Positions 27,491-36,638 of a stretch of 64,000 nucleotides of DNA are shown in pieces. Position 1 is the first letter of the stretch, and every line of letters begins with the position of its first letter. Location of the stretch: the NCBI GenBank assembly GCA_021325145.1, contig JAJPHR010000077.1, forward strand, positions 115,342 to 179,341. The letters run 5' to 3'. The notes below the pieces were generated by a model. It ran no database searches. It was not told the origin of the DNA and saw nothing but the letters and a program-made list of their open reading frames with translations. The DNA comes from Verrucomicrobiota bacterium (lineage in GTDB: Bacteria > Verrucomicrobiota > Verrucomicrobiia > Limisphaerales > Pedosphaeraceae). A program made the position numbers and the translations under genes.

Positions 27491-28209
27491 GCACGCCGCA
27501 TTCCCGTAATATGTCTCGCATCCTCATCATCGAAGACGAGCTTCCCATGCGCACCGCGCTCAAGGACTGTCTCGAAGCTGAAGGGCATCGCACCCTGACC
27601 GCAGCCGATGGCGAAGCCGGTTTGGAGCGCGCGCTCGAAGAGAAACCCGACCTAATTCTCCTCGATATCATGATGCCGCGCCTGGACGGCTACGCCGTTT
27701 GCGCGGAACTTCGGCGCCTCTCCAATCCCGTGCCCATTCTCATGCTTACGGCCAAGGGCCATGTGGATGATCGTGTCGCCGGACTGGATGCCGGCGCGGA
27801 CGATTACCTCGTCAAACCCTTCAGCACAGACGAACTCCTGGCCCGTGTCCGCGCCATGCTGCGTCGCGTCCGCCGCAAAGCCCAGGCACCGGACACACTC
27901 ACGCTCGGCGACGTCCGCATTGATCTCATTAAGCAGACCGCCTCGCGTGGTCGCAAACCGCTTCACCTCACCGCCAAGGAATTCGCTATGCTCCGGCTAC
28001 TGGCGGAAACATCCGGCGAACCTGTTTCCCGCGAACGTTTCCTCGATATCGTTTGGGGCTATGCCGCGTTCCCCACCACCCGCACCGTGGACAACCACAT
28101 CGCCAGCCTGCGCGCCAAGGTCGAACTCGACCCCGAAAAACCGCGCTGGATCAAAACCGTCCACGGCGTCGGCTATCGCCTCGAATGCCCAATGACAAAG
28201 GACAAATGA
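27487..28209 (+). CDS. OmpR/PhoB-family response regulator
   Basis: 240 residues. The receiver domain has the acidic pocket IIEDE, phosphoacceptor Asp60 (LILLDIMMPRLDG), a Thr in MLTAK and Lys110 (YLVKPFS). The C-terminal winged helix ends with the usual WIKTVHGVGYRLE. The start overlaps the kinase stop as ATGA, so the two are translationally coupled; an in-frame ATG at residue 9 is an alternative. The last residues (MTKDK) are encoded by a tract of AATGACAAAGGACAAATGA words that looks like the start of an intergenic repeat, so the tail may have been extended by it. Confidence 0.93.
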   Translation: MSTPHSRNMSRILIIEDELPMRTALKDCLEAEGHRTLTAADGEAGLERALEEKPDLILLDIMMPRLDGYAVCAELRRLSNPVPILMLTAKGHVDDRVAGLDAGADDYLVKPFSTDELLARVRAMLRRVRRKAQAPDTLTLGDVRIDLIKQTASRGRKPLHLTAKEFAMLRLLAETSGEPVSRERFLDIVWGYAAFPTTRTVDNHIASLRAKVELDPEKPRWIKTVHGVGYRLECPMTKDK

Positions 28210-28256
28210 CCCGCGAGGAATTTCCAATGACGAATGGCCAATGCCGAATTCTCAAA
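28193..28256. repeat. AATGAC/AATGGCC-word repeat at the end of the regulator gene
   Basis: A run of near-repeated words (AATGACAAAGGACAAATGAC, CCAATGACGAATGGCCAATG, CCGAATTC) starts inside the last codons of the response regulator and continues past its stop. It resembles low-complexity intergenic repeats rather than coding or terminator sequence. Confidence 0.4.
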
Positions 28257-28259
28257 AGC

Positions 28260-28285
28260 GATTTTGCAAATCCATGACAATTCTC
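28260..28285. promoter_or_regulatory. 26-base shared upstream element, copy 2 (before ankyrin gene)
   Basis: Matches 25256-25281 at 25 of 26 positions and lies 41 bases before the ATG at 28327, almost the same distance as copy 1 from its gene. TAAAAT follows at 28291-28296 and could be a -10 hexamer. Confidence 0.55.
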
Positions 28286-28326
28286 TGGCGTAAAATTTCC
28301 AGAATGGCGTTAGGAAAATTTGAAAT

Positions 28327-31300
28327 ATGAAGACGACTTTGAAACTAGAAATAAAAAGCACGCATCGTGAATGCCGCGCCATCCCGTTCGCGCTCTTTCT
28401 CGTCCGCCGATTTGTTCCAATCGTGCTGATGCTTTTCTCACCCTCCCTTATCCACGCCGCCACGACAAACGACGTCGGCGCGCTCCTGCAAAAAGGGCTG
28501 TTCGAAGAGGAAGCCAATCGCAACCTGGACGCCGCCATTCAGGCTTATCAGACCGTCATCAACGAAACCGACAAACACCACCAATTCGCCGCCACCGCCA
28601 TCTTTCGCCTCGCCGAATGCTACCGCAAGCAGGGAAAAACCCAGGAAGCCAGCGCCCTTTACGAGCGAATCCTGCGCGAATTCCCCGATCAAACCGACCT
28701 CGTCAAACTCAGCGAGCAACAGGTGGGCCATTCCGTCGCGCCACTTTCCCCGGGCGGTTCCGACGACGTGTCAAACGAACTGCAGAAACAAATCCTTGCC
28801 GCCCGAACCGAAGCTGAATCCTCCAGGAAACAATTTCAATATTTGGACGGTTTGAAGCCCCAGCAACGCCGTGTCGCTGTCCAGCAAAGTTATCCCAATC
28901 CCGTCCTAAATTCCTTGATGCAAAAGATGGTCGAAACCGAGCAAGAGCTCGCCAAGCTATTGAAGGACATGGGCGCAAACCATCCGGATGTCAAACGGGC
29001 TGAAGTACTGCGGGACCAAATCGAAAAGCAAATCGATGATCAAACGGATGGAGTCATGCGTGGGCTCATGGCCAAAATCCAAGCCGCCGACGAAACCGCC
29101 AAGGAGTTGGAGACGCGCCTGCAACAGGCGCGTCTCGCTTCCTCGCCCGCGGCGGCAGCAACCGCGCCCCCATCCGAACCCGCCGATCCCGAAGCCGAGG
29201 AAATCAAGCGCCTTGATGCGATGATTAAAGACAGCCCCGATTTGGTCAATGCCAACGACCCTTTGATCACCGCCGTCGCCAATAGCCGATTAAAAGTGGT
29301 TGCATTTTTATTGGACCACAAAGCCAACCTCGAGTCGCGGAACTCATTGGGTGAAACTCCGCTGCTCATAGCTGCGAGACATGGCAACCGGGAGATGGTT
29401 GAGCTGCTATTGAATCGCGGAGCCATTATAAGTGCGCCCTTGATCCGCCGGACCCCGGGCGGCCAACCCGGTGATGAAGGGAACACCGCACTGCATCAGG
29501 TGGCTGAGAATGGCTACAAGTCTGTCGCTGAGGTGTTGCTGGCTCACGGAGCGGACGTGACCTCGCTGAACTCACACCAGCGAACACCGCTTCACTTCGC
29601 CGCCGAAAAGGGGTTCAAGGCAGTGGCCGAATTGTTGTTGGTCCGTGGCGCCAATCCAAACCTCAAGGACGACCATCGAAGCGCGCCATTGCATCTGGCG
29701 GTGCAAGCGAATAACCAGGCATTGGTCGAACTGCTGCTCGCGAGCAAGGCTGACGTCAATAGTCAGAATGAGGAAGGATGGAGTCCACTGCATATTGCCG
29801 CTTCCAAAGACCTGGTCGAAATTGCCAGGCTGCTGCTCGCCAGGGGAGCTGACGTCAACGCCGGCACAATTAAAGACGCAACCCCGCTCATGGAAGCCGC
29901 AGCGACCGGCGGGCCCGAGATTATCAAGCTTTTGCTGGCGAACAAAGCCGACGTCAACGCACGGCGCAACGACGGCTCTTCCGCCCTGCTCCGGGCAGTA
30001 GACGACAACCGGCTCGAAAACGCCAAATTGCTGCTCGCCAGCGGTGCCAAGGTGGACATCAAGAATGATCAGCATGTGTCACCGCTGCATCGGGCTATCG
30101 GGCTGGGATCCCCCGAGATGCTCAAGGCGATTCTCGCGCGCAAGCCTAATTTGGAGATTCTGGACGGCGATGGCCGCACCCCGCTGCAAGTGGCCATCTT
30201 TAAGCCCCAGCCTGAATTTGCCGGGTTGCTGCTCGACGCCGGCGCGGATCCAAATGTCACTTACAAGGAATTGGAAAACGCCTCACCATCGCAGGTGGCA
30301 GCGCTGCGATTGGACAAACCCATGGTGGAACTGCTAGTGGCCCACAAAGCCGATCTCAACTTGCAAGACCGGCAAGGGAACACGGCGCTTTCGCGCATGC
30401 GGGAGATCGCCCAAAGCCCACCCTCCACCCGTTCCCGAACTGCGGGAGAAATCGTTGACCTCCTCCGCAAAGCCGGGGCGGACGAAAACCTGCAACGCCT
30501 CTCGATCATCGGCGTGAGCCGCGGCGATTTCGAGCAGAATCTGTTTTTCAGGGGCACCAACTCTTACAATCGCTACACCCTCTACGAACTGCTGAAAGTA
30601 CTCTATGGACCTGAGGGCTCCGCGATCAATAATCGATTGCCGCTGCATTTCCCGGACTTTAGCCGAATGAAAATCAGCCGCCTGGTCCAAGGCGGAGGAA
30701 CGATGGAAGTGAATGTCAATTTGGCGCCAGCCTTCGACTCAGGCGATTGTTCCATGGATCGCTGGTTGGAATGGGGTGACATCGTGGAAATTCCCGAACA
30801 GGACCACCTCGTCAACGAAACCTGGCCCGGACTGGCGGTTGAGGTTCGAAATACATTGGAGAAATGCCTGACCCGTTCAGTGGAGATTGTCATCAAGGAC
30901 CAAAGCTTCAAAGTGATTTTGAAGCCGGGAGTCCTGGGACTACCCGCCGTGCCGAATTTTCAGAAACGCCTCGCGGAGATCGTCAACAAGGCACAAAACC
31001 CTCCTGCTGCGGGGCAACTACCCCCGAACCCGGGAATCCGGCCACCACTTGTCGCACCGACTTTCCAGGAACGCCTCGCGAAGATCACCAATAATACGGG
31101 AACCACCCCGGCTACGACAATGCAAACACCCATCACTCTGATCTCCTTTGATCTTCAATCGGTAGTCCGTGGCGCCAATGTTCTCCGCGCGTCCTCGGAT
31201 CTCTCCCGCGTGAAAATCCGACGCACCGATCCCTCAACCAAAAAAGTGATCGAGCTGGTTGGCCCGCTGGACACGTTCAATCTTTGGCTTCGCGATGGCG

Positions 31301-31329
31301 ACGTCATCGAAATTCCGGAAAAGCCTTAA
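28327..31329 (+). CDS. Exported TPR-ankyrin repeat protein with SLBB-like C-terminus
   Basis: 1000 residues. A basic N-terminus and a hydrophobic segment (FVPIVLMLFSPSLIHAA) form a signal peptide of about 45 residues. TPR-like helices follow (about 50-130; AIQAYQTVINET, AATAIFRLAECYRKQGKTQEA), then a coiled coil (about 195-265) and roughly a dozen ankyrin repeats (about 290-720; phrases TPLHFAAEKG, APLHLAVQAN, SPLHIAASKD). The last 280 residues hold two copies of a segment ending GDIVEIPEQ or GDVIEIPEK, which resembles the SLBB/polysaccharide-export domain of Wza-type proteins. A periplasmic scaffold is likely. Ligand unknown. It shares a promoter element with the kinase/regulator operon. Confidence 0.8.
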   Translation: MKTTLKLEIKSTHRECRAIPFALFLVRRFVPIVLMLFSPSLIHAATTNDVGALLQKGLFEEEANRNLDAAIQAYQTVINETDKHHQFAATAIFRLAECYRKQGKTQEASALYERILREFPDQTDLVKLSEQQVGHSVAPLSPGGSDDVSNELQKQILAARTEAESSRKQFQYLDGLKPQQRRVAVQQSYPNPVLNSLMQKMVETEQELAKLLKDMGANHPDVKRAEVLRDQIEKQIDDQTDGVMRGLMAKIQAADETAKELETRLQQARLASSPAAAATAPPSEPADPEAEEIKRLDAMIKDSPDLVNANDPLITAVANSRLKVVAFLLDHKANLESRNSLGETPLLIAARHGNREMVELLLNRGAIISAPLIRRTPGGQPGDEGNTALHQVAENGYKSVAEVLLAHGADVTSLNSHQRTPLHFAAEKGFKAVAELLLVRGANPNLKDDHRSAPLHLAVQANNQALVELLLASKADVNSQNEEGWSPLHIAASKDLVEIARLLLARGADVNAGTIKDATPLMEAAATGGPEIIKLLLANKADVNARRNDGSSALLRAVDDNRLENAKLLLASGAKVDIKNDQHVSPLHRAIGLGSPEMLKAILARKPNLEILDGDGRTPLQVAIFKPQPEFAGLLLDAGADPNVTYKELENASPSQVAALRLDKPMVELLVAHKADLNLQDRQGNTALSRMREIAQSPPSTRSRTAGEIVDLLRKAGADENLQRLSIIGVSRGDFEQNLFFRGTNSYNRYTLYELLKVLYGPEGSAINNRLPLHFPDFSRMKISRLVQGGGTMEVNVNLAPAFDSGDCSMDRWLEWGDIVEIPEQDHLVNETWPGLAVEVRNTLEKCLTRSVEIVIKDQSFKVILKPGVLGLPAVPNFQKRLAEIVNKAQNPPAAGQLPPNPGIRPPLVAPTFQERLAKITNNTGTTPATTMQTPITLISFDLQSVVRGANVLRASSDLSRVKIRRTDPSTKKVIELVGPLDTFNLWLRDGDVIEIPEKP

Positions 31330-31377
31330 AGGGAGGCGGGGTTGATAGGGTAGGAATGACCGCTGGTCGTCCCTGCC

Positions 31378-31412
31378 AATCCTCAATCTTCGATCTTCAA
31401 TCCTTCACCCTC
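31378..31412. repeat. AATCTTCGATCTTCAATCC-type intergenic repeat
   Basis: Words CAATCCTCAATCTTCGATCT and TCAATCCTTCACCCTCC. A variant with the same words lies at 4913-4944, where it overlaps the ends of two genes. Confidence 0.4.
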
Positions 31413-31462
31413 CGTCGGATTTTCCTCGCCCTGCTTTTCCCGGAGCGGCTACGCTCGCGTCG

Positions 31463-32800
31463 ATGCTCAATTACATCTGGCTGGGCCTCATCCTCTGCGC
31501 CGTCGCCATCGGCGGGTACAACGATCGGATGAAAGAGGTTTCGGACGGGGCGTTCACCATGGCTCGGTATGCGGTCATGGATGTGGCCCTGCCGCTCATC
31601 GGCATCATGGCGCTTTGGCTGGGGATCATGCGGCTCGCGGAAAAGTCCGGCATGGTGCGCGTGCTCGCCCGTGTGCTCCGGCCCGTAATGGTTTGGCTGT
31701 TTCCCGGCGTGCCGGCGGACCATCCCGCCATGGGCTCGATGCTGATGAATATTGCGGCCAGCATGCTGGGCCTGTCGAACGCCGCCACGCCGCTCGGCCT
31801 CCGCGCGATGAAGGATCTCGAAACGCTCAACCCTCGGCCCGGCACCGCCACGAATGCGATGTGCACCTTTCTCGCAATCAACACGAGTTCGGTTCAACTG
31901 ATCCCAGCCACGGCTGTCGGCATCCTCGTCGCGAACAACTCCAAAGACCCTTCGTCCATCATCGGCACGTCATTCCTCTCCTCGCTATGCGCTTTCCTTG
32001 CGGCCATAACTGCCGTCAGACTCTTCGAAAAACTGCCGTGGTTCCGATTGCCGCCCATTTCGCCGGCGGATGAAAAGAAGAAGGCTTCGGAGGCGAAGAG
32101 TGCGGATGATGCCCCGGCGGAATCGTTCCCGCTCCAACCCATCGCCTGGTGGGGCTACCTGGTTCTGACCGCTTATTTTCTCTTCTTCGCGGTCGTTTTT
32201 GTCAGACTTTCCTTTCCGCAATTATTTCACTCGCTCACACCCGAAGAAATCAGCGGCGATAAGACTTTCATCCGCATCGTAAAAGTGGTCTCGGTCCTGT
32301 CCATTCCCCTGATGCTCTCCTTCTTTCCGCTTTACGCAGCCATCCGGCGAATCAAGGTGTACGAGGAGTTCGTCGAAGGCGCCAAGGAAGGCTTTCAAGT
32401 GATTCTCAAGATCATCCCGTATCTCGTGACGATCCTGGTGGCCATCGGCATGTTCCGCGGCGCGGGCGGGATTGATTTGCTCACCGAGAAGCTCCGACCG
32501 GTCATGCAACTCGTGCATTTCCCGCCTGAACTTCTGCCCATGGCCATTATTCGCCCGCTCAGCGGCAGCGGCAGCCTTGGCGTGTTCACGGACATTGTCA
32601 AGCAATGCGGCCCCGACCACATCTTCACTCGGATGGCCGGTACGATGTACGGCAGCACTGAAACCACTTTCTACGTCCTGGCCGTGTATTTTGGTTCCGT
32701 GAACATCAAGCGGACCCGGCACGCGGTCCTCGCCGGGCTCGTCCCGGACATTGTCGCCACCATCGCCTCAGTCGTGATTTGCAAGTGGGTGTTTGGTTGA
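31463..32800 (+). CDS. Fused SpmA-SpmB nucleoside-recognition (Gate) domain membrane protein
   Basis: 445 residues. The N-terminal half (MLNYIWLGLILCAVAIGGYNDR, GLSNAATPLGLRAMKDL, NAMCTFLAINTSSVQLIP) matches spore-maturation protein A. The C-terminal half (EGAKEGFQVILKIIPYLV, LLPMAIIRPLSGSGSLGV, GTMYGSTETTFYVLAVYFGS) matches SpmB. Each half has a Gate domain with about four spans. In Bacillus the two are separate and affect spore-core dehydration; homologs in non-sporing bacteria are thought to be transporters. No sporulation gene is nearby, so the role here is different and unknown. Confidence 0.9.
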   Translation: MLNYIWLGLILCAVAIGGYNDRMKEVSDGAFTMARYAVMDVALPLIGIMALWLGIMRLAEKSGMVRVLARVLRPVMVWLFPGVPADHPAMGSMLMNIAASMLGLSNAATPLGLRAMKDLETLNPRPGTATNAMCTFLAINTSSVQLIPATAVGILVANNSKDPSSIIGTSFLSSLCAFLAAITAVRLFEKLPWFRLPPISPADEKKKASEAKSADDAPAESFPLQPIAWWGYLVLTAYFLFFAVVFVRLSFPQLFHSLTPEEISGDKTFIRIVKVVSVLSIPLMLSFFPLYAAIRRIKVYEEFVEGAKEGFQVILKIIPYLVTILVAIGMFRGAGGIDLLTEKLRPVMQLVHFPPELLPMAIIRPLSGSGSLGVFTDIVKQCGPDHIFTRMAGTMYGSTETTFYVLAVYFGSVNIKRTRHAVLAGLVPDIVATIASVVICKWVFG

Positions 32801-32913
32801 CCGACAGTGAGGAGTGAAGAAACCGAACGGCTTTTGTCGATGAGCAGCTTGAAGCGGCATGAATGCCGCGCCCCGATGAGGATGCCCGCGGTTCGCGAGT
32901 AGTACAGCAACGA

Positions 32914-33153
32914 TCAGGCGGCCGGTTGCGGCGCGAAGGCAGGGGCAGGGATTTCGAACGGAAGCATCTGCACATGGCCGGCGCTGGTGGGCGCGACAAC
33001 GAGGATGCGCACGTTGTGGATGGAATACAGGTTCGCGAAGTCCATGGCCATGCGCGCCTGTTTGAAATCGAATGCGGCGTGATGGTTCGCCGTCCACGAA
33101 TCGAGTTTCTCGAAGAACAGCAACGTCTCCTTGTGCTGCAAAAAAATCTTCAT
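32914..33153 (-). CDS. Small conserved-looking cytoplasmic protein
   Basis: 79 residues beginning MKIFLQHKETLLFFEKLDSW, with 'AFDFKQARMAMDFANLYSIH' in the middle and a Pro-rich tail. The composition and phrase order look like a real small protein family seen in related bacteria, but I cannot name it. Weak ribosome site (GACGAGCC). No neighbour on the same strand is close. A chance open frame is still possible. Confidence 0.55.
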   Translation of the reverse strand: MKIFLQHKETLLFFEKLDSWTANHHAAFDFKQARMAMDFANLYSIHNVRILVVAPTSAGHVQMLPFEIPAPAFAPQPAA

Positions 33154-33419
33154 GTGGCTCGTCAGATGGTTTTTTTCCGCGCTCAGTTACCGCTGAAGCT
33201 CCGCACAGACACCCTTAGCTTTCAAGCGGCGAGTGAAATCGTATGAAGCTTAAAGCCTTTGGTTGGGCCAGCAATAGAAAGTTGTCAGGACTTGTTAACA
33301 TGATGTTCACAAATCCGCGCGGACCGCCAATATTTCAAAAACCAACGGAGGAAGACCGACAACACCTCGAAAAAACGCCCACCTACGTAGATATCCGGAA
33401 CAAAAAATTCTGGCTGAGA

Positions 33420-35459
33420 TTACAGCTTGGAGTTACTCGCCTTGGCTGGCTTCAGATTGCCGAGCGAGGTGACGTCCATTCCCACGAGACAGACATCGTC
33501 CGCAAAACTGTGATCCAGGGCGAATTCCTTGATCTCGGCCAGCACTTCATCGAACATTTGCGAGGCCGGGAGCTTGACGCGCCGGCGCACGGCGCTGGCC
33601 AGCATCTCATGCGTATAAAGCTGCTGGTGCAGACCTTCCACTTCATATAATCCATCGGTGAACAACATGACCAGATCGCCCTCGGTCAGGGGGCAGCGGC
33701 CCGTGGTGTATTGAGCGTCCTCGAACAACCCGAGCGCTGGTTTGCTTTTGCCCATGTTCTTGCCGAGCGATTCAACTTTTTCAGAAGCGCGATGAGCGAG
33801 CAGCGGCTTGGGATGCCCGGCATTGGCGAAGCGCAGGCAACCGGCGGCGGCGTCCGCCACCATATAGAATGCGGTGGTCAACATCGGCGAACCGGTGTGC
33901 TTGAGAATCGCGCAAAGGTCGCGGTTGAGCTGCGTGAGGAGCGTGCCGGGATCGCCGGCCAGCGGCTTCAATTCCTCGACCAGCGCGCGCACCATCGCCG
34001 CCACCAGGGCCGAGCGCACGCCGTGACCCATCACATCGCAGATGAAAATGCCCGCTTCAGTGTTTGAAAGCGCGAGCACGTTGAAGTAATCGCCACCCAC
34101 ACTCCCGGTGGGAAGATAGCGGTGGCAAAAGCGGAAGCTGCTGGCGGCAGGCGTCGCGTCCCAGGGGAAGGAAGGGTATTGCTGCGGGAGCATCGTCTGC
34201 TGGATCTCCCGCGCCATGCCGAGTTCCTCTTCCATCTGGTCGTTCTTTTTGCGCAAGGCCTCGCGGCTGCGGGCCAGTTCCTCGGTGGCGAGGCGGATCT
34301 TTTCCTCCGCGCGCCGGCGCTCCGAGATGTCCCAAAAAATTCCCTGCAAACCGATCACCCGGCCGGCGGCATCGTGAAGCGGAGTCTTTACCACCTGCAC
34401 GTAAACCATTTCGCCCGTGGCTGTGCGGTGTTCCTCCACCGCCTCCACGAATTTGCCCGTTTCCATCACCCGGCCATCGTCCTCCTGATATTTGCGAGCG
34501 AGTTCGGCGGGGAAAAAATCGAAATCCGTTTTGCCGACGATCTCCGACATCGTCCGGCCCAGCAGCTGGCAGAAACGCTGGTTGGCAAACGTAAACTGCA
34601 TTTGCAGGTTTTTGCGGAAAATATTTTGCGGCAGGGTTTCGACCAGCGAATGATACAACGCCTCCGAGTTGCGCAAATTTTCCTGCGCCTCGCGCCGGGC
34701 GGTGATGTCTTCCACGGTGCCCTCGTAATAGAGCAACCGGCCACGCGCGTTGCGGATCGCCCGCACATTTTCGGCGATCCAAATGATGCTGCCATCCTTG
34801 CGGTAAATGCGGGATTCGAACTCCGTTACGAGATCGTGTTCCTGCATGAGTTGGATGAATTCCGCCCGGCGCTCCGGCTCGACGTAGAGCTTGCGGCCGA
34901 TGTCGGTCACGTTTGCCTTCAGGTCCTCGGGGGACGCGTAGCCGTAAATGCGCGCGAGGGCGGAGTTGGCGCTGAGATACCGGCCGTCGGGCGTGGTTTG
35001 GAAAATGCCTTCGACGATGTGCTCGAAAATTCCGCGATACTTTTGCTCGGCTTCCATCAAGGCGGCATCGGCGCGCTGGCGTTCGATGGCATAACGAATG
35101 GCGCGGGTCAGCAATTGCGGGTTGAGTTGTGACTTGACGAGGTAGTCCTGCGCGCCTTCGTGCACGGCCTCGATGGCGATGGCCTCGTCCTCGAGGTGGC
35201 CGAGCACGAGGACCGGCACGCGCGGGGCCTGGTCCTGGGCGCGTTTAATGTTCGCCATGCCCGCGCCGTCGGGGAGCGAAAGGTCCATCAGCAGCACATC
35301 CATGTGCCCTTCGGACAACACGGAAAGGCCGCGTTCCAATTGATCACAGGTGAACAGTTCGAAGGTGCCGCCGCGCGACTGCGCCAGGATTTCCCCCACA
35401 TGACGCGCGAAATCCGCCTCATCGTCAATCAACAGAACTTTTAGGGCGGTCAGGTCCAT
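33420..35459 (-). CDS. Receiver-PAS-PAS-PP2C (SpoIIE/RsbU-like) phosphatase
   Basis: 679 residues. N-terminal receiver with Asp59 (VLLMDLSLPDG) and YLVKSQ, two PAS domains (about 140-260 and 265-390; motifs GYASPEDL, YEGTVEDITARR, DFDFFPAELA, GIFWDISERR), a coiled coil with REIQQTMLP near 420, then a PP2C phosphatase domain (TGSVGGDYFNV, FICDVMGHGVRSAL, LVMLFTDGLYE). Such proteins dephosphorylate anti-sigma-factor antagonists or related Ser/Thr-phosphorylated partners when the receiver is phosphorylated. No anti-sigma factor or antagonist is adjacent, so the target is elsewhere. Confidence 0.92.
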   Translation of the reverse strand: MDLTALKVLLIDDEADFARHVGEILAQSRGGTFELFTCDQLERGLSVLSEGHMDVLLMDLSLPDGAGMANIKRAQDQAPRVPVLVLGHLEDEAIAIEAVHEGAQDYLVKSQLNPQLLTRAIRYAIERQRADAALMEAEQKYRGIFEHIVEGIFQTTPDGRYLSANSALARIYGYASPEDLKANVTDIGRKLYVEPERRAEFIQLMQEHDLVTEFESRIYRKDGSIIWIAENVRAIRNARGRLLYYEGTVEDITARREAQENLRNSEALYHSLVETLPQNIFRKNLQMQFTFANQRFCQLLGRTMSEIVGKTDFDFFPAELARKYQEDDGRVMETGKFVEAVEEHRTATGEMVYVQVVKTPLHDAAGRVIGLQGIFWDISERRRAEEKIRLATEELARSREALRKKNDQMEEELGMAREIQQTMLPQQYPSFPWDATPAASSFRFCHRYLPTGSVGGDYFNVLALSNTEAGIFICDVMGHGVRSALVAAMVRALVEELKPLAGDPGTLLTQLNRDLCAILKHTGSPMLTTAFYMVADAAAGCLRFANAGHPKPLLAHRASEKVESLGKNMGKSKPALGLFEDAQYTTGRCPLTEGDLVMLFTDGLYEVEGLHQQLYTHEMLASAVRRRVKLPASQMFDEVLAEIKEFALDHSFADDVCLVGMDVTSLGNLKPAKASNSKL

Positions 35460-35780
35460 GGGTTGGTTTTAGAAAATCGATTGCACGACAAAACGTCGCG
35501 TTAATTTTCGCGACAGTTTTATAGCGTAGCAAATCATTCCCGGTTTATGGCAAGGAAAATGACGTGTTTTCGCGCACGTGGTCATGCCCTGTTCGGTACG
35601 GAAACATGAATTATTTTAATTGATAGCTTGAAATGTGAGCAAATTATCAGTGGGCAGAGTTGGAGTTCTGCGTTCCGTCTGAGGGTTGAAAAACGGCGGA
35701 AGCCGGCTATGTTGTGTTACGGGTTGGAAAGGAGGCTCAGGACCTTTCTGACAGGGAAAACCAACAATCGAACAAGTTGT
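35460..35780. other. Divergent promoter region with an inverted repeat
   Basis: The gap between the phosphatase (minus) and the rhodanese (plus) has no gene. GTCGCG-N8-CGCGAC lies at 35495-35514, 36 bases upstream of the phosphatase start, and could be an operator. An AT-rich stretch near 35608-35650 may hold the rhodanese promoter. Confidence 0.45.
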
Positions 35781-36188
35781 ATGAACACGACGTTAACCAT
35801 TCCTGACCCGGTAAAAGCCAGGGAATACTTCGAAAACAAAATCACCTACACCACCGGTCCGGTGGAATTGGACCGCATGCTCAAAGCGCATGAGAACATC
35901 AATGTCATCGACGTTCGCGCCGAGGAGGACTATCGCAAGGGACACATTCCGGGCGCGGTGAACCTGCCCAGGGACAAGTGGGATACGCTCGAAGGGCTGA
36001 GCAAGGAGAAGACGAACATCCTGTATTGTTACAGCATGGTCTGCCATCTGGCCGCCCACGCCGGTTATGAATTCGCGTCTAAGGGATTTCCCGTGATGGA
36101 GTTGGACGGCGGCTTCGACGAGTGGAAGGAGCACGGCCTGGAAGTCGAAAAAAGCGGCGGCAGCCGAATGTTTAATTTCGGACATTGA
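35781..36188 (+). CDS. Rhodanese-like sulfurtransferase
   Basis: 135 residues from the ATG at 35781. One rhodanese domain: the N-terminal INVIDVRAEEDYRKGHIPGAVNLP and the active loop YCYSMVCH with Cys83 as the likely persulfide-forming residue and a second Cys at 88, then ELDGGFDEWKEHGLEVE. The CxxxxC loop differs from the usual Cys-X4-Arg loop, so substrate use may differ. The frame is open further upstream, but the earlier part is not protein-like. Single gene, no operon partner. Confidence 0.82.
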   Translation: MNTTLTIPDPVKAREYFENKITYTTGPVELDRMLKAHENINVIDVRAEEDYRKGHIPGAVNLPRDKWDTLEGLSKEKTNILYCYSMVCHLAAHAGYEFASKGFPVMELDGGFDEWKEHGLEVEKSGGSRMFNFGH

Positions 36189-36638
36189 TTCATCATAGTC
36201 CAGCTTTGCACCGCAAGACCCAGCCTCTTTCGCGGAGACGCGGGCTCGGTAGCCGGGATGATTTTCACCCTCGACCTGGCCCTCTCTCCGACAATCCTCT
36301 TTTGCGATGGGGGGGCGGTTTAAATTAAACTCAAGCAAATCGAGTTATTTATAATAGTGGTGGAGGCGGAGGAAAAACTCTGCTCCCAGCTCAGGTCAGC
36401 TTGGGAGTTCGCCACTCCTTCGGCCTGGCGCTGGAAGCACTGCCTTCGACAGCAGCAAATCCAATTGTTCCCTCAGCGAGGCTCTCCGGAACCGCTCACC
36501 ACCGATTGGAAACCGGCTTCCAGCCGGGAAAGCCTCACACAAGCAGCGCCATTCGTGTTCGTTAGTGCCCACGCCGTCTCATCGACAAAGCGGGAGACGA
36601 AGGTTGCGATGAAGGTGAGTGAAGGGTAAACTGCCGGG
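36189..36638. other. Intergenic region and possible long leader of mqnC
   Basis: A consensus -10 TATAAT sits at 36350-36355 with ACTC-N9-GAGT just upstream. If used, mqnC has a leader of about 280 bases. The leader contains hairpins (CTCCCAGCT...AGCTTGGGAG near 36385 and CCGGCT-TCC-AGCCGG near 36510). The open frame across it has no protein-like features. Confidence 0.4.

Noticed and set aside
33243..33650. 135-codon plus-strand frame at the end of the PP2C gene
   Set aside because: Its second half is antisense to a well-supported gene and the first half has no recognisable feature.
36357..36629. 90-codon frame just before mqnC
   Set aside because: GTG start without a ribosome site, Trp/Ser-rich, no protein-like pattern; better read as a leader region.
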